Assembly: GCA_964016985.1 (NCBI GenBank)
Contig: OZ024828.1
Coordinates: forward strand, 74,707,264-74,771,263
Length of the DNA: 64,000 nucleotides
DNA from: Anodontia alba
Lineage: Eukaryota > Mollusca > Bivalvia > Lucinida > Lucinidae
Direction: 5' to 3'
Positions within the stretch are counted from its first letter, which is position 1. The number at the start of each line of letters is the position of its first letter. Below are positions 8,843-19,405 of the stretch, piece after piece. Position numbers and translations under genes: made by a program. Below the pieces are notes generated by a model, which saw only the letters and a list, made by a program, of their open reading frames with translations, was not told the origin of the DNA and did not search any database.

Positions 8843-10025
8843 TAATCAATATAAGTCTAGAGTCCAATTTTTGGACGTTGGCAAACACTGTTGACCCAGA
8901 GCGGACGCCGCACTTAGCGGTGTCTGATCAGGATCTCCATAATTTGCTTGCAGAAATATCAACTTGTACCTAACCAATATAAGCCCAGAGCCCAATTTAT
9001 GGACGTATAGGCAAATAATGTAGACCCAGAACGGACGCCACAGTTAGCGGCGTCTGATCAGGATCTGCATAATTTGCTTGCAGAAATTTCAATACGTACC
9101 TAACCAATATACGCCCAGAGTCCATTTTTGGGCGTAATAATGTGGAGCCAGAGTGGACACCACAGTTAGCGACGTCTGATCAGGATCTCCAGTTTGCTTG
9201 CAGAAATGTCCACTTGTACCTTACCATCCAATGTTTGTTTGTTTGTGTTGAGGTTTTACGGCCCATATGGGGTTATGTCGAGCGCGGTCAGTTTACCTAC
9301 TGTAACCACACTTTTACTGGGCAGGCTTTGTCCTTTAACCGATCGACCAGTATTGTGCACATTCTTTCGCCAGAAACTGACAACTGCCCTTCTTAAATCA
9401 GCGGAAAGAAGAGAATGACTGCAGAAAGTGTTTCATGATCTGTCTCCACGAAAGAATGTTGCCGACCCGGCAGGGTGTCGAACCCGCAACCTCCTGATCT
9501 TTAGTCGGACGCGCATCGAACTGAACCACCGAGGCCGTCCCAAGACTCCAGTGTTTGGACGTAGGCAAACAAGTAGACCTAGAGCGAACGCCGCCAAGGT
9601 CTTCACAGTGTGCTCGCAGAAATGTTAACTTTTTCCTAACAAATATATAAGCCTTGAGTCCAATTTTTGGACGTAGGCAAACGATGTAGATCCAGAGCGG
9701 ACGCCGCAGTTAGCGGCGTCTGATCAGGTCTCCACAGTTTGCTTGCAGAAATGTCAACTTGTTCCTAAACAATATAAGCTATAGTCCAATGGACGTAGGC
9801 AAACAATGTAGACCCAGAGCGGACGCCGCAGTTAGAGGCGTCTGATCAGGGTCTCCATAGTTTACTTGCAGAAATTTCAGTATGTACCAAATCAATATCA
9901 GCATAGAGTCCAATTTTTGGACGTAGGCAAACAATGTAGACCCAGGACGGACTCCGCAGTTAGCGGCCTCTGATCAGGGTCTCCAGAGTATGTTTGCAAA
10001 AATGTAAACTTGTACCTAACCAATA
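8843..10025. repeat. ~130-bp tandem array with internal hairpins
   Basis: About seven units, each carrying GGACGTAGGCAAACAATGTA, then GACCCAGAGCGG, a GACGCCGC-AGTTA-GCGGCGTC stem, TGATCAGGGTCTCC and GTTTGCTTGCAGAAAT. GCAAAC...GTTTGC and GACCC...GGGTC also pair, so each unit can fold into a long imperfect hairpin. Unit landmarks lie near 8872, 9000, 9128, 9556, 9669, 9792 and 9919. A SINE splits the array at 9232-9542. Confidence 0.88.
9232..9542 (-). mobile_element. tRNA-derived SINE family 1, near-complete copy
   Basis: Minus-strand copy inside the 130-bp array. On + it begins with a TTTG-rich tail and GAGGTTTTACGGCCC, passes through GCGCGGTCAGTTTACC and TCGCCAGAAACTGACAAC, and ends in the tRNA-like head: B-box complement GTCGAACCCGCAACC and A-box region GAACTGAACCACCGAGG. 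Confidence 0.88.
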
Positions 10026-10552
10026 TAAAATGTTTTAATAAAAAAAATGTGAAAAGCGCCCAATTTTTTTTCTCAGAAATAAAATGGTGACAAATGAAGC
10101 GCCTAAAAATTCAAACCATGTTTTTTATATTATAAGTGCAGATATCAAACTTTATTCTAAGTAACAAACTGAAAGTCCGTAAGAAGGAAAATAAATTCGG
10201 TTTCATGATGCTCATGATAGGTGAGCCAACAAACGAATTAAAGGCGGGGCATGGCGCTGATTATTGTCGTATTTTCATGTCAGGTGGGGATTACCTCAGG
10301 TCACGTGAACCAATAAAAAAATATGTGACTGACGGCCGTATTTATTTTATCGGCAATAGTTGCTAATATACATGTACAACAAAGAGGTCTAATTGTTGGG
10401 TTAAATAATTAAACGATTGTCTGTTATAAAAGGCATAAGTGGCATAAATGGGTAAATGACTTTTATCCATGGAGAGAGGGAGGCTCTGTTTAGTTGTTCA
10501 GATCTGAAATTTGTCTGATGTCTATTTTTATTTCTTTAAAATCTTAATGAAC

Positions 10553-10585
<33 letters not shown>

Positions 10586-10869
10586 TAAAAATAATAATGA
10601 TAAAAATAAAAATACTGAACCTCACGAACGAAAGGCATAAATATTAGTCACGGTTGTACAAATCTGAAATTTGTCTGATTTCTGTTTTTATTTCTTTGAA
10701 ATAGTAATAAAGTACAAAAACAAATATTAATAATAATGATAATGAAAAAAAACAACAAACAAACAAACAAAAAAAACAAAACAAAAAAAAAACAAAAAAA
10801 CTTAATCCCACAAATGATATTGTTTGAAGTCACAGCTGCAGATAAGACGGGGTATCCACATGATAGTTT
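10026..10869. other. AT-rich spacer with microsatellite and a small duplication
   Basis: Contains (ATA)n at about 10553-10583 and a ~40-bp duplicated block with TCTGAAATTTGTCTGAT at 10502-10541 and 10664-10706. The small open frame at 10136-10366 has no recognisable features. Confidence 0.5.
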
Positions 10870-10975
10870 TCTTATATCTCCATTGAAACATATGTTGCGG
10901 CTGCTCATTAGAAGCACCTCAACGAGATATTGCTAATGAATATCCACAACATATGGTTTCGTGGAGAAATAAGAA
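10870..10975. repeat. Palindromic repeat, CTCATTAGAAGC family (degenerate)
   Basis: Arms ACATATGTTGCGG..CTCATTAGAAGC and GCTAATGAATATCCACAAC flank a decayed centre, with CTTATATCTCC and GGAGAAATAAG at the outer ends. Same family as 16408-16514 and 59621-59714. Confidence 0.7.
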
Positions 10976-10989
10976 ACATGTGGGTAGAA

Positions 10990-11240
10990 AAAAAAATATA
11001 GACAACATTTTAAAACATTCTTATTTTTTCCAGAAAATGACAATTCATTCAAATTGTCTTTCTTGTTTACTTATTTATTTATTTATTTATTTATTTATTA
11101 AAATAGATTTTGACTAGGAGACAATTTGCATGTCAAACCCTTTTTCTGGCAAGATAAAAAAAAATAATTACAAACTGTCGTCTGCTGCAATTTTACAATG
11201 TCGTCTGCTGCAATTTTACCCAGCATATTAAGTGTCAAAA
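10990..11240. repeat. Degenerate copy of the GTCGTCTGCTGAA palindromic repeat
   Basis: TTTTCCAGAAAATGACA, GGAGACAATTTGCATG and two TGTCGTCTGCTGCAATTTTAC blocks match the family seen at 20869-21088 and 62025-62233. A (TTTA)n run is inserted at about 11069-11100. Confidence 0.65.
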
Positions 11241-11318
11241 GACTTTTAAAAGATTGAGAATAACGTTAACCATTAAAGCGCAAAGCATTCTAAATTTGAT
11301 ATCGTTATTGTTCAGTGG

Positions 11319-11399
11319 AAAAAAAAAAAAAAAAAAAAAAAAAAAAGACATTACATTTCATGTGATTCAGCTGCTAGGTAAATGATTCACATGAAATGT

Positions 11400-11435
<36 letters not shown>
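11319..11435. repeat. Poly-A / hairpin / poly-T foldback
   Basis: A run of 28 A (11319-11346) is followed by arms ACATTTCATGTGATTCA and TGATTCACATGAAATGT around a short loop, then a run of 34 T (11402-11435). The A and T runs extend the stem outward, giving one potential foldback over 100 bases long. Confidence 0.85.
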
Positions 11436-11439
<4 letters not shown>

Positions 11440-11739
11440 ACAATGTATTATTTTCTCTGAAAATTAAAAAAAAAAAAAAAAATGTCGTCTACTGCAGTTT
11501 AACGTTTAAAGTTACGCATCGTGCGTTGGAGGATATGAATAAACATCGTGCGTTGGATAATATGAACCTTATCTGCAGGAATAGACGACGATAATAAATA
11601 GATAAATTACCATTTTAGACTGAATAAACTTCCCTACACTATATACTAGTAGAATCCAATTTCTACTTGCGGTATGTTTTTTTTTCTTCCTTCCTTTCTG
11701 TTAACTTTCTTTCCTTCTTTCATTTTTTTCTTTGTTTGT

Positions 11740-12035
11740 TTAACCAAGGCGTTCCATCACGTTAACAAGTCCATTCATTGAAGACCCTGGCAAACCCAGC
11801 ATCATATAGAGAAAAATGGGTTTACAGGGCTAAACATTATTTTTTTTTTTTCTTCTCTAAAACATAGTTTGTTGGCACTCGTAATAAACCGCCTCCATGA
11901 GTACCCGCAATCTATGTTTGTTATAAATTTGGGATTATCTTAGAAACGCTTTGCCAATGAGGCAGTTCTAAAGGTTACCGCAATTATGTTTTGAGCAGAA
12001 ATAATATTTTGCATACGCGTGTAAACGTAATGCTG
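11740..12035. mobile_element. Old, degenerate copy of the hairpin MITE (minus orientation)
   Basis: Recognisable remnants in order: GGGTTTACAGGG, AAAACATAGTTTG, a GAGTACCCGCAATCTATG arm, GATGAGGCAGTTC-like centre and ATGTTTTGAGCAGAAATAAT. The order matches 22909-23185. Its outer ends have decayed, so boundaries are approximate. Confidence 0.5.
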
Positions 12036-12263
12036 ACTGCATGTTGTTGAATGCGCACATGCGTTTTGATTGGTAATCACACAAAGAAGCTGCACAGGAA
12101 GAGCCACAATCATAAATCATAACCTTCTAATGGCACCAAGCGGAAAAGTAAGCTACGAAGATGTCCAAACACCCTGACTGGAAAACATTGTTGAAAACGA
12201 AAGATGACACTGATTTGTCTTCCACTTCACAATTGTGGACTGGTCGGCAACTCTATTTCAGTC

Positions 12264-12301
<38 letters not shown>

Positions 12302-12436
12302 CATGGGAATGGATATATGTCGAAAGGAAACATCTAATCAAATCCTTTTATTATATTTTAAAATGCGAAAGAGGTTTACAAAAGTATGATTACTGCCATA
12401 CGAAAAACTAATTACAAATACATGCACAATGGTAGA
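12036..12436. other. Unassigned spacer
   Basis: Holds a poly-A run at about 12269-12299 and nothing else I can name. Confidence 0.45.
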
Positions 12437-12596
12437 TATTCTCACTTTGTCCCGATTCCTACTTTGCGCAGGAGCAATTCCGGAATCGTCTTGCGCAAAG
12501 TAAGAATTCCTTAACCGCCCGGCAAAGTGAGAATTCTTACTTTGCGCAGGACAATTCCGGAATTGTACCGATTCTTACTTTGCGCAGAACATATGT
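12437..12596. repeat. Right arm of the large inverted repeat pair
   Basis: Inverted partner of 6966-7160. It begins ATATTCTCACTTTGTCC and ends GACAATTCCGGAATTGTACC, then TTACTTTGCGCAGAACAT. The outermost ~45 bp of the two arms agree closely; the middle is less conserved. Confidence 0.8.
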
Positions 12597-12609
12597 ATAC
12601 AAAGTCAAG

Positions 12610-14667
12610 ATTGCAGCTCAGAGTGAGACTCGCCTTGCAGAGGAAGGACTTTTAAAAGAAGTTGCATGTGCTGGCTACACTTTCTTCTGACGCAAGAAAG
12701 CAGAGCGGCGTGAAGCGGAAGTAGGATTCGCCATCAAGTCACACCTCGTCAGCAAGCTCTCAGGACTTCCAAAAGGCATAAATGACCGCATGACGAAGCT
12801 GAGACTTCCCTTATCTGGCAGAGGCATGCAACAATTGTAAGTGCCTATGCACCCACAATGACCAACCCAGATGAGGTTAAAGACAAGTTCTATGATGATC
12901 TGGAATCTGTGATTTCTGCAGCACCTCGGACAGACATCCTCATCCTCCTCGGGGACTTCAATGCCAGAGTGGGCACAGACCACCAAACCTGGGAAGGAGT
13001 GATTGGATCTGAAGGTGTAGGGAAGTGCAACAGAAATGGACTCCTCCTTTTAAGGAAGTGTGCAGAGCAAGAATTACTGATCACCAACACAGTCTTCTGT
13101 CTACCAACTCGCAGAAAGACATCATGGATGCACACTCGCTCCAAACATTGGCATCTCATTGACTGTCATAGTGCGAAGGAAGGACAGACAGGATGTCAGA
13201 GTGACAAAGACTATGTGTGGTGCAGACTGTTGGACAGATCACAGGCTTGTTGTCAGCAAACTCAACCTGCGCATTCAGCCTGTACGACGACCACAAGGCA
13301 AGAGGGTGCCAAAGAAATTGGATGTCTCCAAGCTGAAACAAGACAGCAAGAGGCAAGCATTCGCCAACGATCTCTGCAGCCGTTTAGATGCACTGGAACA
13401 CAGTTCAGAAGATGTAGATGAGAGCTGGACAGTCTTCAGAGACACCATTTACACTTCAGCAACAGATTCCCTAGGACCAGTATCTCGCAAACACCAAGAT
13501 TGGTTTGATGAGAATGACAAAGAAATCCAGGGACTCCTTGGAGAGAAACACCAAAAACACAAGGCTTACCTCCGAAATACCAGCTCAGTATCTAGTAAGA
13601 CTGCCTATTCAAATATACGCAAGACAATACAGACTAGGCTCAGAGACATGCAAGACTCCTGGCTGAGCAAAAAGGCTGATGAAATCCAGTCCTTTGCAGA
13701 CAGAAAGGATATGAAGAAGTTCTTTGATGCACGCAAGACAATATATGGTCCCCAGAGCTCAGGAACCACCCCATTCCTTAGTGCAGATGGAACTAGTCTA
13801 TGGAACTAGTCTTCTGACTGACAAAGAAGCTATCTTGAAAAGACGGGCTGAACACTTTGATGGTGTCCTTAATCGGCCATCATCTATCAATGATGAAGCT
13901 ATCAACAGACTACCACAGGTGGAATGTAATCCGCTGCTTGGTGAGCTCCCAACCGTCTCGGAAACAGCGACAGCAATTAAACTCCTGTCATCTGGCAAGG
14001 CTCCAGCATCAGATGCAATACCTACAGAGATCTACAAAGCAGGAGGTCCTCCAGTTGCAGAGAAACTGACAGAGTTATTTCACATTATGTGGAGAAAAGA
14101 AGCCATCAAGAATTCAAGGATGCAACAATTTATCCACCTATTCAAAAGAAAAGGGAATCCTCAAGTCTGTGACAATCATCGAGGCATCTCTTTATTGTCA
14201 GTTGCTGGGAAGATCCTTGTTAGGGGCCTACTGAATCGATTGAATGAACACCTTGAACAGTCAGGGCTTCTACCAGAAAGCCAGTGTAGATTCAGGAAAG
14301 ACAGAAGAACGATAGACATAATCTTTACAGCACGACAGTTTCAAGAAAAATGCCAGGAACAGAATGTGGACCTCTACATGACCTTTGTCGACCTTACCAA
14401 AGCATTTGACACAGTCAGTCGTGAGGGACTTTGGAAAATTATGGCAAAGTTTGGCTGTCCTGCCAAATTCATAGCAATGGTGCGGCAGTTCCATGATGGT
14501 ATGCTTGCAAGGGTCCAAAATGATGGCGAGTTTTCTGATCCATTCCCTGTGACAAATGGAGTTAAGCAAGGCTGTGCACTAGCTTCAACACTGTTCAGCA
14601 TGATGTATTCTACCATGCTTACAGATGCCTTCCAGGATGGTGACAATGGTATACCAACAATATTTTG
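12610..14667 (+). pseudogene. EN-RT LINE pseudogene, truncated at both ends
   Basis: The APE-type endonuclease part begins SETRLAEEGLLKEVACAGYT (frame 1, TGA at 12688-12690). After frameshifts it continues with TMTNPDEVKDKFYDDLES, the LLGDFNARVG motif, and ADCWTDHRLVVSKLNLRI (the conserved DHRL block). A linker with SLGPVSRKHQDWFDEND leads to the RT: KAPASDAIPTEIYKAGG, a degraded NHRGISLLS block, FVDLTKAFDTVSREGLW (motif A) and NGVKQGCALASTLFSMM (motif B). Sequence ends at DGDNGIP, before the catalytic FADD motif, so it cannot be active. It looks like the 5' two-thirds of the family whose 3' third lies antisense at 4045-6600. Confidence 0.9.
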
Positions 14668-15116
14668 AAACTTTCTGAAATTTCTGGAACTTGTTGAAAA
14701 CCTGTCACAATCTACTTACCCTGTCGATTTTCGCATTATTTTGCAGCCACTTTTACCATAAGAAAAATTAAAATATTCTATTTTATAAAACCAGTATATA
14801 ATAAAACGTTTGGTGCACAGGTAGCTACTACAAAGGTTTTTGCATAGAATCTTGATAGAAGTCTGCAAATTTACTTCTGAGTAAAGTAACAGACAAAGAA
14901 GACTTTCTCAAAGATGTCAAAAGCATAGTAGCTCATCCTGTTGCTTTAAGGCATAAAATAGCTGTGTTTCCGCTAAACCGACCGACCCTGTTTCAAAGAC
15001 CCGACTCTGCTATTTTTATCAGTAAAAATGCAAAATAAAAATGTAAAGCACCGTCTCTCAACAAAATACTTGTATTTTCATAAAATTATAGGCCCTGATC
15101 CTGTTCTTTTCTGGAG

Positions 15117-15148
<32 letters not shown>

Positions 15149-15309
15149 AAAAATAAAAAAAACAAACAAGTTTCTCCTACCTACCGACCCAAATGCTTTC
15201 TGCATGTTAGCAGAAACACGGCTATTTTTTGAGAAAACAATTCCAGCATGTCTGCTTAAATTTTTCACCAGTATGCTAAACTGACCTAAACATATATAAT
15301 GATATCCAG
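14668..15309. other. Unassigned AT-rich spacer
   Basis: Contains a poly-A run at about 15117-15148. No repeat family or coding signal is recognised. Confidence 0.45.
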
Positions 15310-15830
15310 CAAAAACCACAATCACGAAGCACAGCACTTCCGAGACATCAAAGGAAGGAGAGACGAGGAATAAATACAGTCTACTCTCGCTATCTCAAAT
15401 TCCAAGGGACTCTCTGAAATACTTCGAGGTATCCGTACTTTGACATATCAGGTTTGCAGGATTAAGGAAAATAAATCGAACGACCACATTTTACAAATGT
15501 ATATGTAATTTTACTCCTGAAGTTGGAGATATATTGAAAATATTGTGGGAAAAAGGAGAAATTTCTCCTCTTTTCCACAATGTTTTTTTACCTGTTGTTA
15601 GATTCTCATGTTTAAACGGGGACTAGATTTTCACTTCGAGATTAGCGGTTATTCGAGATAAGCGAGGTCGAGATAACGAGAGTCTACTGTAAATAAGGAC
15701 AGCACAAAAGCCAGACATACAAAGAAAAAACTGCAACAGAGGAACCGCCTTGGAACGGTCAACAGGTAACTACTGGGGGAGGCTTAAACTAGTTTTAGTC
15801 TCGTAAAACCTCACTCATAATTCTTATACA
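15310..15830. repeat. Dispersed repeat interrupted by a MITE
   Basis: Outside the MITE, ACAGCACAAAAGCC, GAACCGCCTTGGAACGGTC and the GGGGGAGGCTTAAACTAGTT stretch resemble 51656-52094 (ACCGCCTTAGAACGGTC, GGGGTTTAAAGCACTTTTA). The two appear to be diverged members of one dispersed repeat. Boundaries are approximate. Confidence 0.45.
15377..15689. mobile_element. pogo/Tc1-like MITE (CAGTCTACTCTCG type)
   Basis: The ends are CAGTCTACTCTCGCTATCTC and its inverted counterpart GAGATAACGAGAGTCTACTG, flanked by TA on both sides (15375-15376 and 15690-15691). The inside is non-coding. The CAGT start and TA duplication fit the Tc1/mariner-pogo group. Confidence 0.8.
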
Positions 15831-16135
15831 GCCCCAAATTAAAAAATATATGTTCGGTCCGCACAGGGGTCCTCTACCTCATGTATGAAACATAACAATG
15901 AAACATATAATTAAATCTCTGTGATGAAACAAAGCTAAGGGCTAAATGGTGATCTGAAGCCAGAACACAAGAAAACCACAAACGGGACCACCACTAGCCC
16001 GACCCAGACATTGACAGTCAGGTGCCGACCAAATGAAACAAATTGAGAAGGGAAACGTCATTTGGTCTGAGGACCGACCCACCGTTGTGAAATTAAAAAG
16101 GGAAGCAACGCTATAAACCATAATTGAGTTAACTA
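15831..16135. other. Unassigned spacer
   Basis: Nothing recognised. Confidence 0.4.
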
Positions 16136-16143
16136 CCACGCAT

Positions 16144-16677
16144 TAGTGTTGCCACTGATGATCGATAATAATCGACCATCAGTCATTTTTGCCATTTGTG
16201 ACTGATGATCGGAAAGATTCTTTTACTGTCGACTAATCGGAAAATTCTATTTTTAGAAAATATTTTTCTCACTTTTTATTTTTATATGCAAGTTATATAG
16301 AAATGAAATTCAAAGCTGTCTATTTGGGTCATCCTAGATTTGTGGTCAATAAAAGTGGAGAAATTTAATAAAATAGCCTCAAATAAGTAAACCAAAAGGT
16401 ACTGATATTTTTCTTATTTCTACATGAAAACATATGTTGTGGGTAGATCTACTACTAGGCGCTTCTAATGAGTACCCACAACGTATGTTTTTTATGGAGA
16501 AATAAGAAAAATATTATCTAAACACCCCTCTTACTGCATTGGAGTTATGAATAAGTATCTGGAAGAGAGCATAATTAAGAGAGAATATATCTTCTACAAA
16601 TCGATTATTAATCGATGATCAGTCGTTTTCACAAAACTGATGATCGACTATGAAATTCTGGCCGATTCCCAACACTA
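16144..16677. mobile_element. hAT-type non-autonomous transposon
   Basis: Ends in TAGTGTTG inverted repeats. The subterminal sequence is also inverted: GATGATCGATAATAATCGA on the left, CGATTATTAATCGATGATC on the right. CCACGCAT is present on both sides (16136-16143 and 16678-16685) as a perfect 8-bp target duplication, the hallmark of hAT elements. There is no transposase. A palindromic repeat (16408-16514) sits inside. Confidence 0.88.
16408..16514. repeat. Palindromic repeat nested in the hAT MITE
   Basis: TTCTTATTTCTACATGAAA..CATATGTTGTGGGTA on one side and GAGTACCCACAACGTATG..GGAGAAATAAGAAAA on the other form an imperfect palindrome of the CTCATTAGAAGC family, with a decayed left inner arm. 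Confidence 0.75.
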
Positions 16678-16685
16678 CCACGCAT

Positions 16686-18033
16686 GCAGTTTGCTACAGA
16701 ATATCCACGTTAGAACTTATATTTTTGTACCAAATGACACTCTTTTTAAATTGTACAGAAAAGTCAATTTTGCCAACACTTTTTCTGAATTTATATACAT
16801 GTAATAAGTCGTCATGAAATTCAAGTTCGGACAGACCTTCTTGGAGAAGTGTTTTAAAGCCATCGTTATATTTGTTTCACCTCATGGAGACATATCTTAG
16901 AGCATGCTTGTCGATGAGTTTTCTTAGAAATTACTTACACAGTCGGTAAATAGGCTTACATAGACTTCTTTTGTCAGTTCATTTTTTGTGGATGAGTGCA
17001 TATATGTCATGCTATCAAGATAAATTCATGCTGAAATACCAAATCCATCAACTTACCCCTCTTCCGAACCCTGTAGCCTCTTGTTCCATCGCTGAAAAGT
17101 ACAACAGAATAATAAAAATCTAAAAGGTTACCTTTGGAAACAAAGAATACACAAAAGAATGAAAATCAGAGACTCGGTTTTATCAAGTCTTTTCATATAC
17201 AGCACACGTTCCCAGCACCAGCCCCAGCGGTATTTTCAAAGTAACAAGAATGGGCTGAATGATAGAAGACTCGCAAACTACAGTGTTGCATATGAAGAGA
17301 CTCAATCAAACCGAGTCTCCGATTTTCGTGATATTGTGTGTTCTTTGTTTGTGTCAATAGAAATCGGAATGAGATGTATTATGCTAGCATCTGACTTACA
17401 TTTTATTTTACAGAAGAAAACACACACACACACACACAAAACAAAAAAAAAACAACAACAACAAAAAACACGTATCCACATCATATCTCTTACACTGTAC
17501 TGGCCTGTGCTGACCAAAATTTGGTGTATGGATATGTCTACTGATATTTGGTTACTCACTTTCCAAAAGCGTATCACTGTGACCACTGTACTTGTTGGTT
17601 TCTATTTATATACAATGTATCTTCCGATATTTCTTAATCTCCGTGGAGAACTTCAGAGGCCCTCCCAAGAGTTTTGAGGAACAGTGGAATAAGCCCATTT
17701 ATTTCAGGAGAACAAGGGAACAAAAGTCTAAAATTGAAGGGAACAGGGAAACAAGGGGAACAGGGAACATAGAAAATGAAGATTTTGATTTTGGGGAACA
17801 AGGGAAAATGCTAAGGCTTGCACAATTAATCGGATAATCGATAAATTGATTGATAAATTAAAAAAAAAATGATTATCATTACAGATTTGCTAATAATCGA
17901 TCATTTAATTTCTGTGTCTCTTACTTTACAGTATATACCCTTAGTATTCAGACACCTCAACTCCTTACCATACTTAATCTAAAATTTGAACGAGTACAAC
18001 TTACTACCCAATGTTGGGTATTTGTTGGATGAG
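16686..18033. other. Unassigned spacer
   Basis: Contains (CA)n at about 17421-17439 followed by A-rich sequence, and an AATCGATAATCGAT-rich patch at about 17826-17905 like the ends of hAT MITEs. The 172-codon open frame at 17159-17677 crosses the microsatellite and looks like chance. Confidence 0.5.
17057..17091 (-). other. Candidate small exon (weak)
   Basis: On the minus strand GTTGTACTTTTCAG is followed by 35 bases with at least two open frames (one reads D-G-T-R-G-Y-R-V-R-K-R) and then GTAAGT. Acceptor and donor are both good. No partner exon was found, and 35 bases is very short. Confidence 0.2.
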
Positions 18034-18102
18034 TGGCAAACAGTATAGACCCTGATGAGACACCGCGTTTGCGGCGTCTCATCTAGGTCTACACTTTTTG
18101 CT
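18034..18102. repeat. Palindromic GCAAACAGT..GACCC hairpin element
   Basis: GGCAAACAGTATAGACCCTG, then GAGACACCGC..GCGGCGTCTC, then TAGGTCTACACTTTTTGC. This is a dispersed copy of the same hairpin that forms the unit of the 8.8-10.0 kb array. Confidence 0.85.
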
Positions 18103-18187
18103 CAGGCTTGTCAGATTAAATACATACAGTGGTAAGAGTCATGCTCAGACAGCCAGGTAAAATTATAATCAAATCTTCATTGATCAC

Positions 18188-18792
18188 CCTCATTTCGATG
18201 CAGAAACTGGTTTTACACAGTGCGTAAACGACTCTCAGACTTGCAAATAAATGATGCTTTAAACATCTGTCAACCGGTAGATAGCAATATCGTACATAAT
18301 CTGAGGACAGTCCTTATGGGGGAATTCAGAAACACGTGGTTCGCAAATGTTCATAATCCTGTAGGACCCTCGGGGCGGGGTGGAAATAAGCTACGTACTT
18401 ATGCACTATTTAAGACGATATTTGGAGTTGAAACGTACTGCAAAACCATACTACCGCTCCGTCATCGTTTGGCCTTTGCCAAATTTCGTTTTGGAGTCGC
18501 CCCGCTCCGCATTGAAACGGGGAGGTTCGAAAATAAGCCCTTGAATGAACGTAAGTGCCCTTTCTGCGATTCCGTGGAGAGTGAGGAACACGTACTTCCG
18601 GACTGTGCACAGTATGATGACTTTAGATCCGAACTATTCAATAAGGCCTTAGTTATTGAGCCAAATTTCCTTACACTCCAAAGGGAAAACAAGATAGTAT
18701 TTTTATTCTCTAACCAATCTATGATAAGAGCTGTAACAAAAACCTGTTTTAATATTTTACAACGAAGAGCTTTTTATCTGCGTAAATCTTAG
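18188..18792 (+). CDS. LINE ORF2 C-terminal fragment with zinc-ribbon motif
   Basis: About 200 codons open in one frame to TAG at 18790-18792, entering as SFRCRNWFYTVRKRLSDL; no genuine start is present. FAKFRFGVAPLRIETGRF is a conserved block, followed by CPFCDSVESEEHVLPDC (C-x2-C-x8-H-x4-C), the same kind of motif as at the end of 7429-8502 but clearly diverged. It lacks the RT and endonuclease domains, so it is a dead 3' end and not a host gene. Confidence 0.82.
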
Positions 18793-19405
18793 CTGTATTT
18801 TATGAAGCAAATTTGGTACTTGTGGAACCAGTTTTAGCGTCGTTTACAGTTTGTAGTATTTTTTTTTAGTCTTGTACTGCGCCAAGTAAGAATACTGTTG
18901 GCTTAAGCCGGGTTCACTCGTTGGTAGGACCCTTTCCAATCACGGGTGGACGCGGCTCGGGGCAATGGTATCAATCCGAATAAATGTTGCATGTTTTTAT
19001 TACATCTTTTCTTTTAGGTTCTTCATCATCCTAATAGATCGACCGCATGATGGGTGTGTCAGCGGGCGTCTCAGCAGGGGCAGGGGGTATGCTGTCTAGA
19101 CATTGGGTCTGCCACATGTCCTCTGCCCTCGGCGACGCCGTCTAGTTGACGATACGTGTATCGTGTGGTCAAACGAAGAATGATTAGTGTAATTAATCTG
19201 ACAATCTTAATATTTTATGCACTGTCGTATTGTTGTACACATGATCTTAGCATGTATTGTATAGAAAATGCTGTGATAGTCTCTTATAATTTTTTATAGA
19301 ATGGCATGGTTATATAGTAACTTTGTTTAGTTGTACATATGTAAATGTATGTTAACCATGATGAGACTCTAATAAACTATTAAACTAAACTAAACTAAAC
19401 TAAAC
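18188..19405 (+). mobile_element. 5'-truncated LINE with (AAACT)n tail
   Basis: ORF end, long 3' UTR, AATAAA at 19370-19375 and a run of AAACT repeats to 19405. Imperfect flanking TTGATCAC (about 18180-18187) and TTGATTAC (about 19406-19413) may be the target duplication, which would place the left boundary near 18188. The tail differs from the TTCTG tail of 7429-8700, so it is a different LINE family. Confidence 0.7.

Noticed and set aside
17159..17677. 172-residue open frame as a gene
   Set aside because: It runs through a (CA)n and A-rich microsatellite and shows no motif or repeat relationship.
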